A DNA stretch of 64,000 bases, taken from NCBI GenBank assembly GCA_001560895.1, contig CP014326.1, positions 62,001 to 126,000 on the forward strand, written 5' to 3'. Shown piece by piece: positions 35,821 through 48,651 of this stretch. Below the pieces are notes generated by a model that saw only the letters and a program-made list of their open reading frames with translations, was not told the origin of the DNA and did not search any database. A program made the translations under genes and the position numbers. The stretch is from Streptococcus mitis (GTDB lineage: Bacteria; Bacillota; Bacilli; Lactobacillales; Streptococcaceae). Position 1 is the first letter of the stretch. The number at the start of each line of letters is the position of its first letter.

Positions 35821-37077
35821 ATGAAAAAAGTATACCTTGATGAATCTGGTAATACAGGCGGTATTGCTGAAAAAAATGGAAAATTTAATATTGGGCAACA
35901 AAATTATTTTGTATATGGTGGAGTTATTACAGATGAATCAGAGGAACCTCTTCTATTAAGTCAATATTCTCAGTTTAAGTTAGAACATAAATCTATTCAA
36001 GATGAGAAAAATGAAATAAAAGGAAATGATCTCTTTATAAACAAAGAGATGAATAATAGAGCATTAGAAGATTTTATTTCTAATTACTTAGATAGCAGTC
36101 ATTTTTATGTTAATATATACGACAAATATTTTTATATTGCTACTGAATTAGTTATTAGCATTTTAGGTTTTGAATTTCGTGATAAAAATCTAGCATATTT
36201 TTATGAATTGATAAATTCGTTATTAAAATATGATGGCTTTTTGCAGATTGAAAATCTGTTTTTAAAAGCTACGAATATAGATAAATCGGATTTAAAGGAG
36301 CGTGAGAAAGCTTTACTAACAGCATTGAGACAATTTCGTAAATTGATTCGAAAAGATTCCCAATTTGAATTTCTTAACTCGAGAATAAAGAAATTAATTA
36401 AAGATAAGCAATCAATTTCTCAGATATCAAATTCGATTTTATATAAAGGGGCTTATACTCAAGATCGCAAAATTAGTAATTTAATAAATTTAACTGCATT
36501 AGGAGAGCTATTAGTACAACTAATCAAACAGGGTAGAATTTATGAGAATAGCTCTATTATTATAGATCCAATTTGTAGTATAGATGAAGTTATACTGAGT
36601 GAGTTAGCAGCTACGTCATTAGATGTACGTATTTCCGAGGGAAGCCATGTTGATGAATTAATTCAATATGCAGATAATGTAGTTTCAGTTGTTTATAAGT
36701 CTTTTAGTAATATTATCAAAGACTTTAAAAATAAAGGTACTTCTTGGACAATTAGCACGAATAATATTTGGAGTTTGCTAGTATTTTCATTTGTCTTATC
36801 AAAAATAGATTGTAATAATATAAAATTCACGTTATCAATTGATGATTGGGCGTTTTGTTTAGCAATCGCTAGATTACAATTTGGAGTTGCGGCCTTAGAG
36901 CAAAATTCGAATATGAATCAACTTGTATCAGTAATTACACAGTTATTAAGTAGTAATCTATCGAAAATAAATGAATCATTTTGGATAGAGTATCAAAATT
37001 CACGTAGTCTGATTATTAATAATTATAACAGTATGAATTATAATGTTTTAGAAGATTTGAATCAATTGCTTAATTAA
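35821..37077 (+). CDS. DUF3800 domain protein
   Basis: The 418-residue protein starts with the DUF3800 signature VYLDESGNTGG (Asp7, Glu8), followed by FVYGGVITD. Near 275-305 it has the family's closing pattern SHVDELIQYADNVVSVVYK. DUF3800 proteins adopt an RNase H-like fold and are common in phage-defence islands. A C-terminal extension of about 120 residues (SWTISTNNIWSLLVFSFVLS onward) is not typical of the family. ATG 35821 has an AGGAAA site; a longer start at 35728 runs through the duplicated fragment and is rejected. It is very AT-rich. Confidence 0.75.
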   Translation: MKKVYLDESGNTGGIAEKNGKFNIGQQNYFVYGGVITDESEEPLLLSQYSQFKLEHKSIQDEKNEIKGNDLFINKEMNNRALEDFISNYLDSSHFYVNIYDKYFYIATELVISILGFEFRDKNLAYFYELINSLLKYDGFLQIENLFLKATNIDKSDLKEREKALLTALRQFRKLIRKDSQFEFLNSRIKKLIKDKQSISQISNSILYKGAYTQDRKISNLINLTALGELLVQLIKQGRIYENSSIIIDPICSIDEVILSELAATSLDVRISEGSHVDELIQYADNVVSVVYKSFSNIIKDFKNKGTSWTISTNNIWSLLVFSFVLSKIDCNNIKFTLSIDDWAFCLAIARLQFGVAALEQNSNMNQLVSVITQLLSSNLSKINESFWIEYQNSRSLIINNYNSMNYNVLEDLNQLLN

Positions 37078-37150
37078 AAATAAAAAAGAAAGGAACAAGG
37101 GCACCTATATTCATTAAAACTGAATACGGGCTACGGACTTTATCAATTAT

Positions 37151-37378
37151 ATGATACAACTCATTGTCAACGCATTTGTTGAAAAAGATAATACTGGAGC
37201 AGTCGTCGAAGTCTTGTATGCTAGTAGTAATCACGAAAAGGTGAAATCTAAGTATGAAGAGTTGCTTGCTCAATACCCTGAAAACTATTTAGCAATTTAT
37301 GACTTGCCACTGGATACAGACCTTAATTCATTGGAACATTACCCGTCTGTATGGATTGGGAAAGAAGAATTTGAATAA
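37151..37378 (+). CDS. Conserved small protein of the pur cluster
   Basis: The 75-residue acidic protein (MIQLIVNAFVEKDNTGAVVE start) has no recognised domain and no membrane segment. A homologous small ORF is expected between purK and purB in pneumococcus. Its 3' two thirds were duplicated at 35664. Codon use matches the purine genes, unlike the DUF3800 gene before it. No clear ribosome site is visible, so the start is uncertain. Confidence 0.65.
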   Translation: MIQLIVNAFVEKDNTGAVVEVLYASSNHEKVKSKYEELLAQYPENYLAIYDLPLDTDLNSLEHYPSVWIGKEEFE

Positions 37379-37448
37379 TTTGGCTAATCAATGTTCTATG
37401 CTTTGTTTTCACATCGTGAAGTAGAAAAAGAAAGGAAAAATTAACAAC

Positions 37449-38747
37449 ATGATCAACCGTTACTCTCGCCCTGAGATGGCGAACATTTGGAGTGAAGAAA
37501 ATAAATACCGTGCTTGGCTTGAGGTGGAAATCTTGGCTGACGAGGCATGGGCTGAGTTGGGGGAAATCCCTAAGGAAGATGTGGCTTTGATTCGCGAGAA
37601 GGCGGACTTTGACATCGACCGTATTTTGGAGATTGAGCAGGAGACGCGTCACGATGTGGTTGCCTTCACACGTGCGGTTTCTGAGACGCTTGGTGAAGAG
37701 CGCAAGTGGGTCCACTATGGGTTGACTTCTACCGACGTGGTGGATACTGCCTACGGCTACCTCTACAAGCAGGCCAACGACATCATCCGTCGTGACCTTG
37801 AAAACTTTACCAACATCATCGCTGATAAGGCTAAGGAGCACAAGTTTACCATCATGATGGGTCGTACCCACGGTGTGCACGCTGAACCTACAACCTTTGG
37901 TCTGAAATTGGCGACTTGGTATAGCGAAATGAAGCGCAACATCGAGCGTTTCGAGCATGCGGCTGCTGGTGTGGAAGCTGGTAAGATTTCTGGTGCGGTT
38001 GGAAACTTTGCCAACATCCCACCATTCGTTGAAAAATATGTCTGCGACAAATTGGGTATTCGTGCTCAAGAAATCTCTACACAGGTCCTTCCTCGTGACC
38101 TTCATGCTGAGTACTTTGCAGTTCTTGCTAGCATCGCGACTTCAATAGAACGTATGGCGACTGAGATTCGTGGTTTGCAAAAATCAGAACAACGCGAAGT
38201 GGAAGAATTCTTTGCTAAAGGGCAAAAAGGGTCTTCAGCAATGCCTCACAAACGCAACCCTATCGGTTCTGAAAACATGACAGGTCTTGCGCGTGTTATC
38301 CGTGGTCACATGATTACGGCCTATGAGAATGTCGCTCTCTGGCATGAACGCGATATTTCGCACTCATCAGCTGAGCGTATCATCACACCAGATACAACCA
38401 TTTTGATTGACTACATGCTCAACCGTTTTGGAAATATTGTTAAGAACTTGACTGTCTTCCCAGAAAACATGATCCGCAACATGAACTCGACTTTTGGTCT
38501 TATCTTCAGCCAACGCGCTATGTTGACCTTGATTGAAAAAGGGATGACCCGTGAGCAAGCCTATGACTTGGTACAACCAAAAACAGCTTACTCTTGGGAC
38601 AATCAAGTAGACTTTAAACCACTTCTTGAGGCAGATCCAGAAGTAACATCACGTCTCACACAAGAGGAAATCGACGAAATTTTTAACCCTCTTTACTACA
38701 CCAAACGAGTGGATGATATCTTTGGACGTCTTGGACTTGGTGATTAA
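37449..38747 (+). CDS. purB: Adenylosuccinate lyase
   Basis: The 432-residue fumarase/aspartase-superfamily enzyme has [40 protein letters not shown] with the catalytic His, and the signature [19 protein letters not shown]. It acts twice in purine synthesis, on SAICAR and on adenylosuccinate. It closes the purine cluster and ends in a terminator shared with strH. Confidence 0.96.
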   Translation: MINRYSRPEMANIWSEENKYRAWLEVEILADEAWAELGEIPKEDVALIREKADFDIDRILEIEQETRHDVVAFTRAVSETLGEERKWVHYGLTSTDVVDTAYGYLYKQANDIIRRDLENFTNIIADKAKEHKFTIMMGRTHGVHAEPTTFGLKLATWYSEMKRNIERFEHAAAGVEAGKISGAVGNFANIPPFVEKYVCDKLGIRAQEISTQVLPRDLHAEYFAVLASIATSIERMATEIRGLQKSEQREVEEFFAKGQKGSSAMPHKRNPIGSENMTGLARVIRGHMITAYENVALWHERDISHSSAERIITPDTTILIDYMLNRFGNIVKNLTVFPENMIRNMNSTFGLIFSQRAMLTLIEKGMTREQAYDLVQPKTAYSWDNQVDFKPLLEADPEVTSRLTQEEIDEIFNPLYYTKRVDDIFGRLGLGD

Positions 38748-38749
38748 TT

Positions 38750-38792
38750 AAAAAATAAACAGCGAGGTTCATAATCTCGCTGTTTATTTTTT
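38750..38792. terminator. Bidirectional terminator between purB and strH
   Basis: A perfect 17-bp stem (AAAAAATAAACAGCGAG with its complement) around a 9-base loop, with A and T runs at both ends. Confidence 0.9.
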
Positions 38793-38803
38793 ATCCAAAA
38801 GAC

Positions 38804-42865
<4,062 letters not shown>

Positions 42866-43033
42866 TTATTTCTTATATTAACAAGAGTCAAGAGGAGACG
42901 ATGGAAAACTATAATAAGTATAAAAACTAATAAAAATTAAATAAAGAATTCTATTTATTAACATATGCATATGTAGTGTAATTCAATCCTATTTCTATAA
43001 AATATTCTACAAAATATAGAAGGTCATACAAAA

Positions 43034-43047
43034 AGTAAGCGCTTTCT
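43034..43047 (-). promoter_or_regulatory. Second cre-like site upstream of strH
   Basis: The minus strand reads AGAAAGCGCTTACT, one mismatch from consensus, 230 bases upstream of strH. The 302-base strH-gntR gap otherwise holds only AT-rich sequence and the next terminator. Confidence 0.45.
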
Positions 43048-43073
43048 TATTATTGTGGTATAATATGTATAGA

Positions 43074-43104
43074 AAAAAGCCCAAGCGATTAGGCTTAGGC
43101 TTTA
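43074..43104 (-). terminator. Terminator of the GntR regulator gene
   Basis: On the minus strand AAGCCTAAGC pairs with GCTTGGGCTT and is followed by TTTTTT. Confidence 0.75.
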
Positions 43105-43107
43105 TTC

Positions 43108-43824
43108 TTAGTGATCACGGTCACATGAAATGAATTTGATTTTGTAATAATCCGCTCGTTTATAAGTTTCGCTGTAAGCGAGAACTTGACCAGTAGACTC
43201 TAGCTTAGTAGTCTTGGTTTGTAAAACGGTTGGGAATTGCTCATCGACTCCGAGGACCGAAGCCGCATGTTCTGGAGTTGGAAATGCTATTTCATTGATT
43301 TCTTCAAAATGTTCATCATTCATGTGAATGTGGTAATCTGATTTGAAACGGTTATAGATAGAACTATAATATTCAAGATTTGGATAATTTGCGTTGATGT
43401 ATTGTTCTGGGATATATGATGTGTGGTAGATGTATGCGACACCATTTGTTTCGCGGACACGTTCAATCTTGTAGTAGAACTGATCACCACGTAATCCAAG
43501 TTTTTCCAAGTAGTTTAGTTTATTTCCGCGTTCAATAGAAAGGACGGTCACCTTATCATCTTTAGTTTCAAAAACTTCTACATCTGAAAACTCTACGAGT
43601 TTGTGTTTGCGTGCGCGTGAAACGAATGTACCCTTTCCTTGTTGGCGGACAATATAACCATCTTTGGCAAGGTCGTTTAAGGCACGGACAACTGTGATAG
43701 AACTAACATCATACATTGCAATCAATTCAGCTTCAGTGTAAAATTTATCTCCACTTGCAAATTGCCCAGAGATGATTTTGTTCTTTAATTCATCTTTTAT
43801 ATATTGATATTTTGGAATTGCCAT
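43108..43824 (-). CDS. GntR/HutC family transcriptional regulator
   Basis: The 238-residue regulator has an N-terminal winged helix (ITVVRALNDLAKDGYIVRQQ, GKGTFV, about 20-70) and a C-terminal UTRA effector-binding domain. ATG 43824 has GAGGTG upstream; a longer frame to 43866 passes through that site. It is divergent from bgaC and its PTS, and is the likely repressor of that operon, responding to a sugar phosphate from galactosamine or Gal-beta-1,3-GalNAc use. The effector is inferred. Confidence 0.85.
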   Translation of the reverse strand: MAIPKYQYIKDELKNKIISGQFASGDKFYTEAELIAMYDVSSITVVRALNDLAKDGYIVRQQGKGTFVSRARKHKLVEFSDVEVFETKDDKVTVLSIERGNKLNYLEKLGLRGDQFYYKIERVRETNGVAYIYHTSYIPEQYINANYPNLEYYSSIYNRFKSDYHIHMNDEHFEEINEIAFPTPEHAASVLGVDEQFPTVLQTKTTKLESTGQVLAYSETYKRADYYKIKFISCDRDH

Positions 43825-44063
43825 AATTTCACCTCGATTTTCCTTCTCCGTTAAAGATTTTACCATAAAAACGGAAAGAATAGTAGTCTTTTGAATAAAA
43901 AAATTAGAATAATAGACTATAAGGTTAATTTACATATAAAAAAGGAGATTTTATACATTTTTATACATGCTAGCTATTTGAAGCTCTATGTCTGTAAAAT
44001 CTATATCTTTATAATTTTTTTGTGTAAAAGTTGGTAAAAAATGAAAAAAATTGTGAAAACCTA

Positions 44064-44101
44064 TTGACAAATGCAGGATATTGAGATATATTTACTATAT
44101 C
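44064..44101 (+). promoter_or_regulatory. bgaC operon promoter with dyad operator
   Basis: TTGACA (44064-44069), a 17-base spacer and TATATT (44087-44092). A perfect inverted repeat GATATA-N5-TATATC (44085-44101) covers the -10, as expected for a repressor such as the divergent GntR protein. The rest of the 319-base gap (43825-44063) is AT-rich with two TATACAT repeats. Confidence 0.65.
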
Positions 44102-44107
44102 AACAAA

Positions 44108-44121
44108 TGAAAGCGTGAACT
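44108..44121 (+). promoter_or_regulatory. cre-like site before bgaC
   Basis: TGAAAGCGTGAACT matches the CcpA consensus with one mismatch (G for T at position 10), just downstream of the expected transcription start. Confidence 0.55.
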
Positions 44122-44143
44122 TTAATTGTCAGAAGGTAATAAT

Positions 44144-45931
44144 ATGACACGATTTGAGATTAGGGACGATTTCTATTTAGATGGAAAACCGTTCAAGATT
44201 CTGTCCGGCGCCATTCATTATTTTAGGATTCCGCCAGAAGATTGGTCTCATTCGCTCTACAACTTGAAGGCTCTTGGTTTTAACACGGTAGAGACTTACG
44301 TTGCTTGGAATCTACACGAACCCCGTGAGGGTGAGTTTAACTTTGAAGGAGCTCTGGATTTGGAGAGATTTCTCCAAATAGCACAAGATTTAGGCCTCTA
44401 TGCTATTGTACGTCCGTCACCATTTATCTGTGCGGAGTGGGAATTTGGTGGTTTACCGGCTTGGCTCTTAACCAAAGATATGAGGATTCGTTCATCAGAC
44501 CCAGCCTATATTGAAGCTGTCGGTCGCTACTATGACCAGCTCTTGTCACGACTGGTCCCACATTTGTTGGACAAGGGTGGCAATATCCTTATGATGCAGG
44601 TTGAAAATGAGTATGGTTCTTACGGAGAAGATAAGGCTTACCTGAGAGCGATTCGACACTTGATGGAAGAGCGTGGCGTAACCTGTCCCCTCTTTACATC
44701 AGACGGTCCATGGAGAGCAACTCTGAAAGCTGGAACCTTAATCGAAGATGATCTCTTTGTAACAGGGAACTTTGGTTCTAAGGCACCTTACAACTTTTCA
44801 CAGATGCAGGAATTCTTTGATGAGCATGGCAAGAAATGGCCACTCATGTGTATGGAGTTCTGGGATGGTTGGTTCAACCGTTGGAAAGAACCGATTATCA
44901 CACGGGATCCAAAAGAATTGGCAGATGCAGTTCGAGAGGTTTTGGAACAAGGCTCCATCAATCTGTACATGTTCCATGGTGGTACAAACTTTGGCTTCAT
45001 GAATGGTTGCTCAGCTCGAGGAACTTTGGACTTGCCACAAGTTACATCGTATGACTACGACGCTCTTCTTGATGAAGAAGGAAATCCAACTGCCAAATAT
45101 CTGGCAGTTAAGAAGATGATGGCAACACATTTCCCAGAGTATCCGCAGTTGGAACCACTCTACAAAGAGAGTATGGAGTTGGATGCTATTCCACTGGTTG
45201 AAAAAGTTTCCTTGTTTGAAACCTTAGATAGCTTGTCTAGTCCAGTAGAAAGTCTCTATCCTAAAAAGATGGAGGAGTTGGGACAAAGTTATGGCTACTT
45301 ACTCTATCGAACAGAAACAAACTGGGATGCAGAAGAAGAAAGACTTCGTATCATTGATGGTCGAGATAGAGCCCAGCTTTATGTCGATGGTCAGTGGGTT
45401 GAAACCCAATATCAGACAGAAATTGGGGAAGATATTTTCTATCAAGGAGAAAAGAAAGCGCTGTCTAGATTGGATATCTTGATAGAAAATATGGGGCGTG
45501 TCAACTATGGTCACAAGTTCTTAGCGGATACGCAACGTAAGGGAATTCGGACAGGGGTTTGTAAGGATTTGCATTTCTTACTAAACTGGAAACACTATCC
45601 ACTCCCACTAGATAATCCTGAGAAAATTGATTTTTCAAAAGGATGGACAGAAGGACAACCAGCCTTTTACGCTTATGACTTTACAGTCGAGGAGCCGAAA
45701 GATACTTACCTAGACTTGTCTGAGTTTGGTAAGGGAGTTGCCTTTGTCAATGGGCAAAATCTAGGACGTTTTTGGAATGTCGGCCCAACACTCTCGCTTT
45801 ATATTCCGCATAGCTATCTCAAGGAAGGTGCCAACCGCATCATTATCTTTGAAACAGAAGGTGAATATAAAGAAGAGATTCATTTAACTCGTAAACCTAC
45901 ACTAAAACATATAAAGGGGGAAAATTTATGA
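44144..45931 (+). CDS. bgaC: Beta-galactosidase BgaC (GH35)
   Basis: The 595-residue GH35 enzyme has ILSGAIHYFRIPPEDW near the start, the acid/base Glu in MMQVENEYGSYG (about 155) and the nucleophile Glu in CMEFWDGWFN (about 233). There is no signal peptide or LPXTG motif, although the pneumococcal enzyme is reported on the surface. It cleaves Gal-beta-1,3-GlcNAc/GalNAc links. ATG 44144 follows AAGGTAATA; the TTG at 44126 is rejected. The stop overlaps the PTS IIB gene by four bases. Confidence 0.95.
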   Translation: MTRFEIRDDFYLDGKPFKILSGAIHYFRIPPEDWSHSLYNLKALGFNTVETYVAWNLHEPREGEFNFEGALDLERFLQIAQDLGLYAIVRPSPFICAEWEFGGLPAWLLTKDMRIRSSDPAYIEAVGRYYDQLLSRLVPHLLDKGGNILMMQVENEYGSYGEDKAYLRAIRHLMEERGVTCPLFTSDGPWRATLKAGTLIEDDLFVTGNFGSKAPYNFSQMQEFFDEHGKKWPLMCMEFWDGWFNRWKEPIITRDPKELADAVREVLEQGSINLYMFHGGTNFGFMNGCSARGTLDLPQVTSYDYDALLDEEGNPTAKYLAVKKMMATHFPEYPQLEPLYKESMELDAIPLVEKVSLFETLDSLSSPVESLYPKKMEELGQSYGYLLYRTETNWDAEEERLRIIDGRDRAQLYVDGQWVETQYQTEIGEDIFYQGEKKALSRLDILIENMGRVNYGHKFLADTQRKGIRTGVCKDLHFLLNWKHYPLPLDNPEKIDFSKGWTEGQPAFYAYDFTVEEPKDTYLDLSEFGKGVAFVNGQNLGRFWNVGPTLSLYIPHSYLKEGANRIIIFETEGEYKEEIHLTRKPTLKHIKGENL

Positions 45932-46404
45932 CAATTGTAGGATGCCGTATCGATGGACGTTTGATCCACGGACAAGTAGCCAATCTTTGGGCTGGGAAAC
46001 TAAATGTTTCACGTATTATGGTTGTAGATGACGAAGTTGTCAACAACGACGTTGAAAAGAGTGGTTTGAAACTTGCGACACCACCAGGTGTAAAATTGAG
46101 TATTTTGCCAATTGAGAAAGCGGCAGCCAATATTCTTGCTGGTAAATACGATAGCCAACGTCTCTTTATCGTGGCTCGTAAACCAGACCGTTTCCTTGGT
46201 TTGGTAGAAGCAGGTGTACCACTTGAAACCCTTAATGTTGGGAATATGTCTCAAACACCAGAAACTCGCGCTATCACACGTTCTATCAACGTAGTGGATA
46301 AGGATGTGGAAGATTTCCACAAATTGGCAGAAAAAGGTGTTAAACTTACTGCTCAAATGGTTCCAAATGATCCAATTTCAGACTTTTTGAGCTTATTAAA
46401 ATAG
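45928..46404 (+). CDS. PTS system mannose-family IIB component
   Basis: The 158-residue cytoplasmic protein has the phosphorylated His14 in CRIDGRLIHGQVANLW, the signature of mannose/sorbose/galactosamine IIB. With the next three genes it forms one sugar permease. Its coupling to bgaC suggests import of galactose or a GalNAc-type sugar released by BgaC. Confidence 0.93.
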   Translation: MTIVGCRIDGRLIHGQVANLWAGKLNVSRIMVVDDEVVNNDVEKSGLKLATPPGVKLSILPIEKAAANILAGKYDSQRLFIVARKPDRFLGLVEAGVPLETLNVGNMSQTPETRAITRSINVVDKDVEDFHKLAEKGVKLTAQMVPNDPISDFLSLLK

Positions 46405-46430
46405 GAAAAAATTTTTAGGAGGTCATTGTT

Positions 46431-47336
46431 ATGATACAATGGTGGCAAATTTTACTTCTCACTTTGTACTCAGCTTATCAAATCTGTGATGAGTTGACGA
46501 TCGTTTCATCTGCAGGTTCCCCTGTATTTGCTGGTTTCATTACTGGTTTAATTATGGGAGATGTGACTACTGGTCTGCTTATCGGTGGTAACTTGCAATT
46601 GTTCGTTCTTGGGGTTGGTACCTTCGGTGGTGCTTCTCGTATCGACGCAACTTCTGGTGCGGTTCTTGCGACAGCCTTCTCTGTTTCACAAGGAATTGAT
46701 ACAGCACTTGCGATTACAACAATCGCTGTGCCAGTAGCAGCTCTCTTGACTTACTTCGACGTTCTTGGACGTATGACAACTACTTTCTTCGCTCACCGTG
46801 TGGATGCTGCAATCGAACGCTTTGACTATAAAGGTATCGAACGCAACTACCTACTTGGTGCGATTCCTTGGGCTTTATCTCGTGCCCTTCCAGTCTTCTT
46901 CGCGCTTGCCTTTGGTGGTGCCTTTGTACAATCAGTAGTAGACTTAGTTGAAGCCTACAAATGGGTTGCGGATGGTTTGACACTTGCAGGTCGTATGCTT
47001 CCAGGTCTTGGATTTGCAATCTTGCTTCGTTACCTTCCAGTTAAACGTAACCTTCACTATCTTGCAATGGGATTTGGTTTGACAGCTATGTTGACTGTTC
47101 TTTACTCATATGTAACAGGTCTTGGTGGCGCTGTTGCTGGTATCGTAGGTACTCTACCGAAAGATGTTGCTGAAAAAATTGGTTTCGTGAACAACTTCAA
47201 AGGTTTGTCTATGATCGGTATCTCTATCGTAGGTATCTTCCTTGCAGTGCTTCACTTCAAAAATAGCCAAAAAGTAGCTGTAGCAGCACCTTCTACACCA
47301 TCAGAAAGTGGGGAAATCGAAGATGACGAATTCTAA
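46431..47336 (+). CDS. PTS system mannose-family IIC component
   Basis: The 301-residue membrane protein has the IIC features SAGSPVFAGFITGLIMGD, GVGTFGGASRIDATSGAVL and a polytopic core, ending in an acidic tail GEIEDDEF. It forms the transmembrane channel with IID. It overlaps the IID gene by 14 bases. Confidence 0.93.
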   Translation: MIQWWQILLLTLYSAYQICDELTIVSSAGSPVFAGFITGLIMGDVTTGLLIGGNLQLFVLGVGTFGGASRIDATSGAVLATAFSVSQGIDTALAITTIAVPVAALLTYFDVLGRMTTTFFAHRVDAAIERFDYKGIERNYLLGAIPWALSRALPVFFALAFGGAFVQSVVDLVEAYKWVADGLTLAGRMLPGLGFAILLRYLPVKRNLHYLAMGFGLTAMLTVLYSYVTGLGGAVAGIVGTLPKDVAEKIGFVNNFKGLSMIGISIVGIFLAVLHFKNSQKVAVAAPSTPSESGEIEDDEF

Positions 47337-48144
47337 TTACAAACTTACAAAAGAAGATTTTAATCAAATCAACAAACGTAGCTTGTTTACTTTCCAATTA
47401 GGTTGGAACTACGAACGTATGCAAGCTTCTGGTTACCTTTACATGATTTTGCCTCAATTGCGTAAAATGTATGGGGATGGAACTCCTGAATTGAAAGAAA
47501 TGATGAAAGTTCATACTCAATTCTTCAATACTTCACCATTCTTCCATACCATTATCGCTGGTTTTGACCTTGCCATGGAAGAAAAAGATGGTGTAGGTTC
47601 AAAAGATGCCGTTAACGGTATCAAGACAGGTTTGATGGGACCATTCGCTCCTCTTGGAGATACAATCTTTGGTTCCCTTGTACCTGCTATCATGGGGTCA
47701 ATCGCAGCAACTATGGCTATCGCTGGCCAACCATGGGGTATCTTCCTTTGGATCGCAGTTGCAGTAGCGTATGACATCTTCCGTTGGAAACAGTTGGAAT
47801 TTGCCTACAAAGAAGGGGTTAACCTTATCAACAACATGCAAAGTACTTTGACAGCTTTGATTGACGCTGCATCTGTACTTGGTGTCTTCATGATGGGTGC
47901 TCTTGTAGCAACAATGATCAACTTTGAAATTTCTTACAAATGGGCAATCGGTGAGAAAATGATTGACTTCCAAGACATCTTGAACTCAATCTTCCCACGC
48001 TTGCTTCCAGCAATCTTTACTGCCTTTATCTTCTGGTTGCTTGGTAAGAAAGGTATGAACTCTACTAAAGCTATCGGTATTATTATCGCACTTGCCTTGG
48101 CTCTATCTGCCTTTGGTAAATTTGTACTTGGAATGGGCGCATAA
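47323..48144 (+). CDS. PTS system mannose-family IID component
   Basis: The 273-residue protein has the IID pattern QLGWNYERMQASGYLYMILP, FFNTSPFFHTIIAG and GLMGPFAPLGDTIFG. It is the second membrane subunit. ATG 47323 lies inside the end of the IIC gene with a suitable GGGGA site; a TTG-type start at 47308 is less likely. Confidence 0.93.
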   Translation: MTNSNYKLTKEDFNQINKRSLFTFQLGWNYERMQASGYLYMILPQLRKMYGDGTPELKEMMKVHTQFFNTSPFFHTIIAGFDLAMEEKDGVGSKDAVNGIKTGLMGPFAPLGDTIFGSLVPAIMGSIAATMAIAGQPWGIFLWIAVAVAYDIFRWKQLEFAYKEGVNLINNMQSTLTALIDAASVLGVFMMGALVATMINFEISYKWAIGEKMIDFQDILNSIFPRLLPAIFTAFIFWLLGKKGMNSTKAIGIIIALALALSAFGKFVLGMGA

Positions 48145-48147
48145 TTT

Positions 48148-48552
48148 ATGGCTAAATCATTAATTTTGGTGAGTCATGGTCGTTTCTGTGAAGAGCTTAA
48201 AGGTAGCACAGAAATGATCATGGGTCCACAAGACAATATTCATGCAGTGGCTCTTCTTCCAGAAGATGGCCCAGAAGAATTTACTGCAAAATTTGAAGCT
48301 GCTATTGAAGGATTGGATGATTTCCTAGTCTTTGCGGATCTTCTCGGTGGAACACCATGTAACGTGGTAAGTCGTTTGATTATGGAAGGTCGTGATATTG
48401 ACCTTTACGCAGGGATGAATCTTCCAATGGTGATTGAATTTATCAATGCGAGTCTTACAGGCGCAGATGCGGACTATAAGAGCCGTGCTGCAGAAAGCAT
48501 CGTGAAAGTCAATGACCTGTTAGCGGGCTTCGATGATGACGAAGATGAATAA
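48148..48552 (+). CDS. PTS system mannose-family IIA component
   Basis: The 134-residue protein has phosphorylated His10 in LILVSHGRFCEEL and the loop FADLLGGTPCNVVSRL. It takes the phosphate from HPr and hands it to IIB. It starts three bases after IID. Confidence 0.93.
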   Translation: MAKSLILVSHGRFCEELKGSTEMIMGPQDNIHAVALLPEDGPEEFTAKFEAAIEGLDDFLVFADLLGGTPCNVVSRLIMEGRDIDLYAGMNLPMVIEFINASLTGADADYKSRAAESIVKVNDLLAGFDDDEDE

Positions 48553-48651
48553 GATGTGACAACGTGAAAATCGTTAGAACATTTTATATAGAATATACAT
48601 GGGAATGGGGCTTACTCCCATTCCCATCTTTAATAGAAAAAGAGGAACTCA

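Noticed and set aside
43059..43064. Plus-strand TATAAT downstream of the GntR gene
   Set aside because: No -35 at a suitable distance, and it would only transcribe antisense into the regulator gene.
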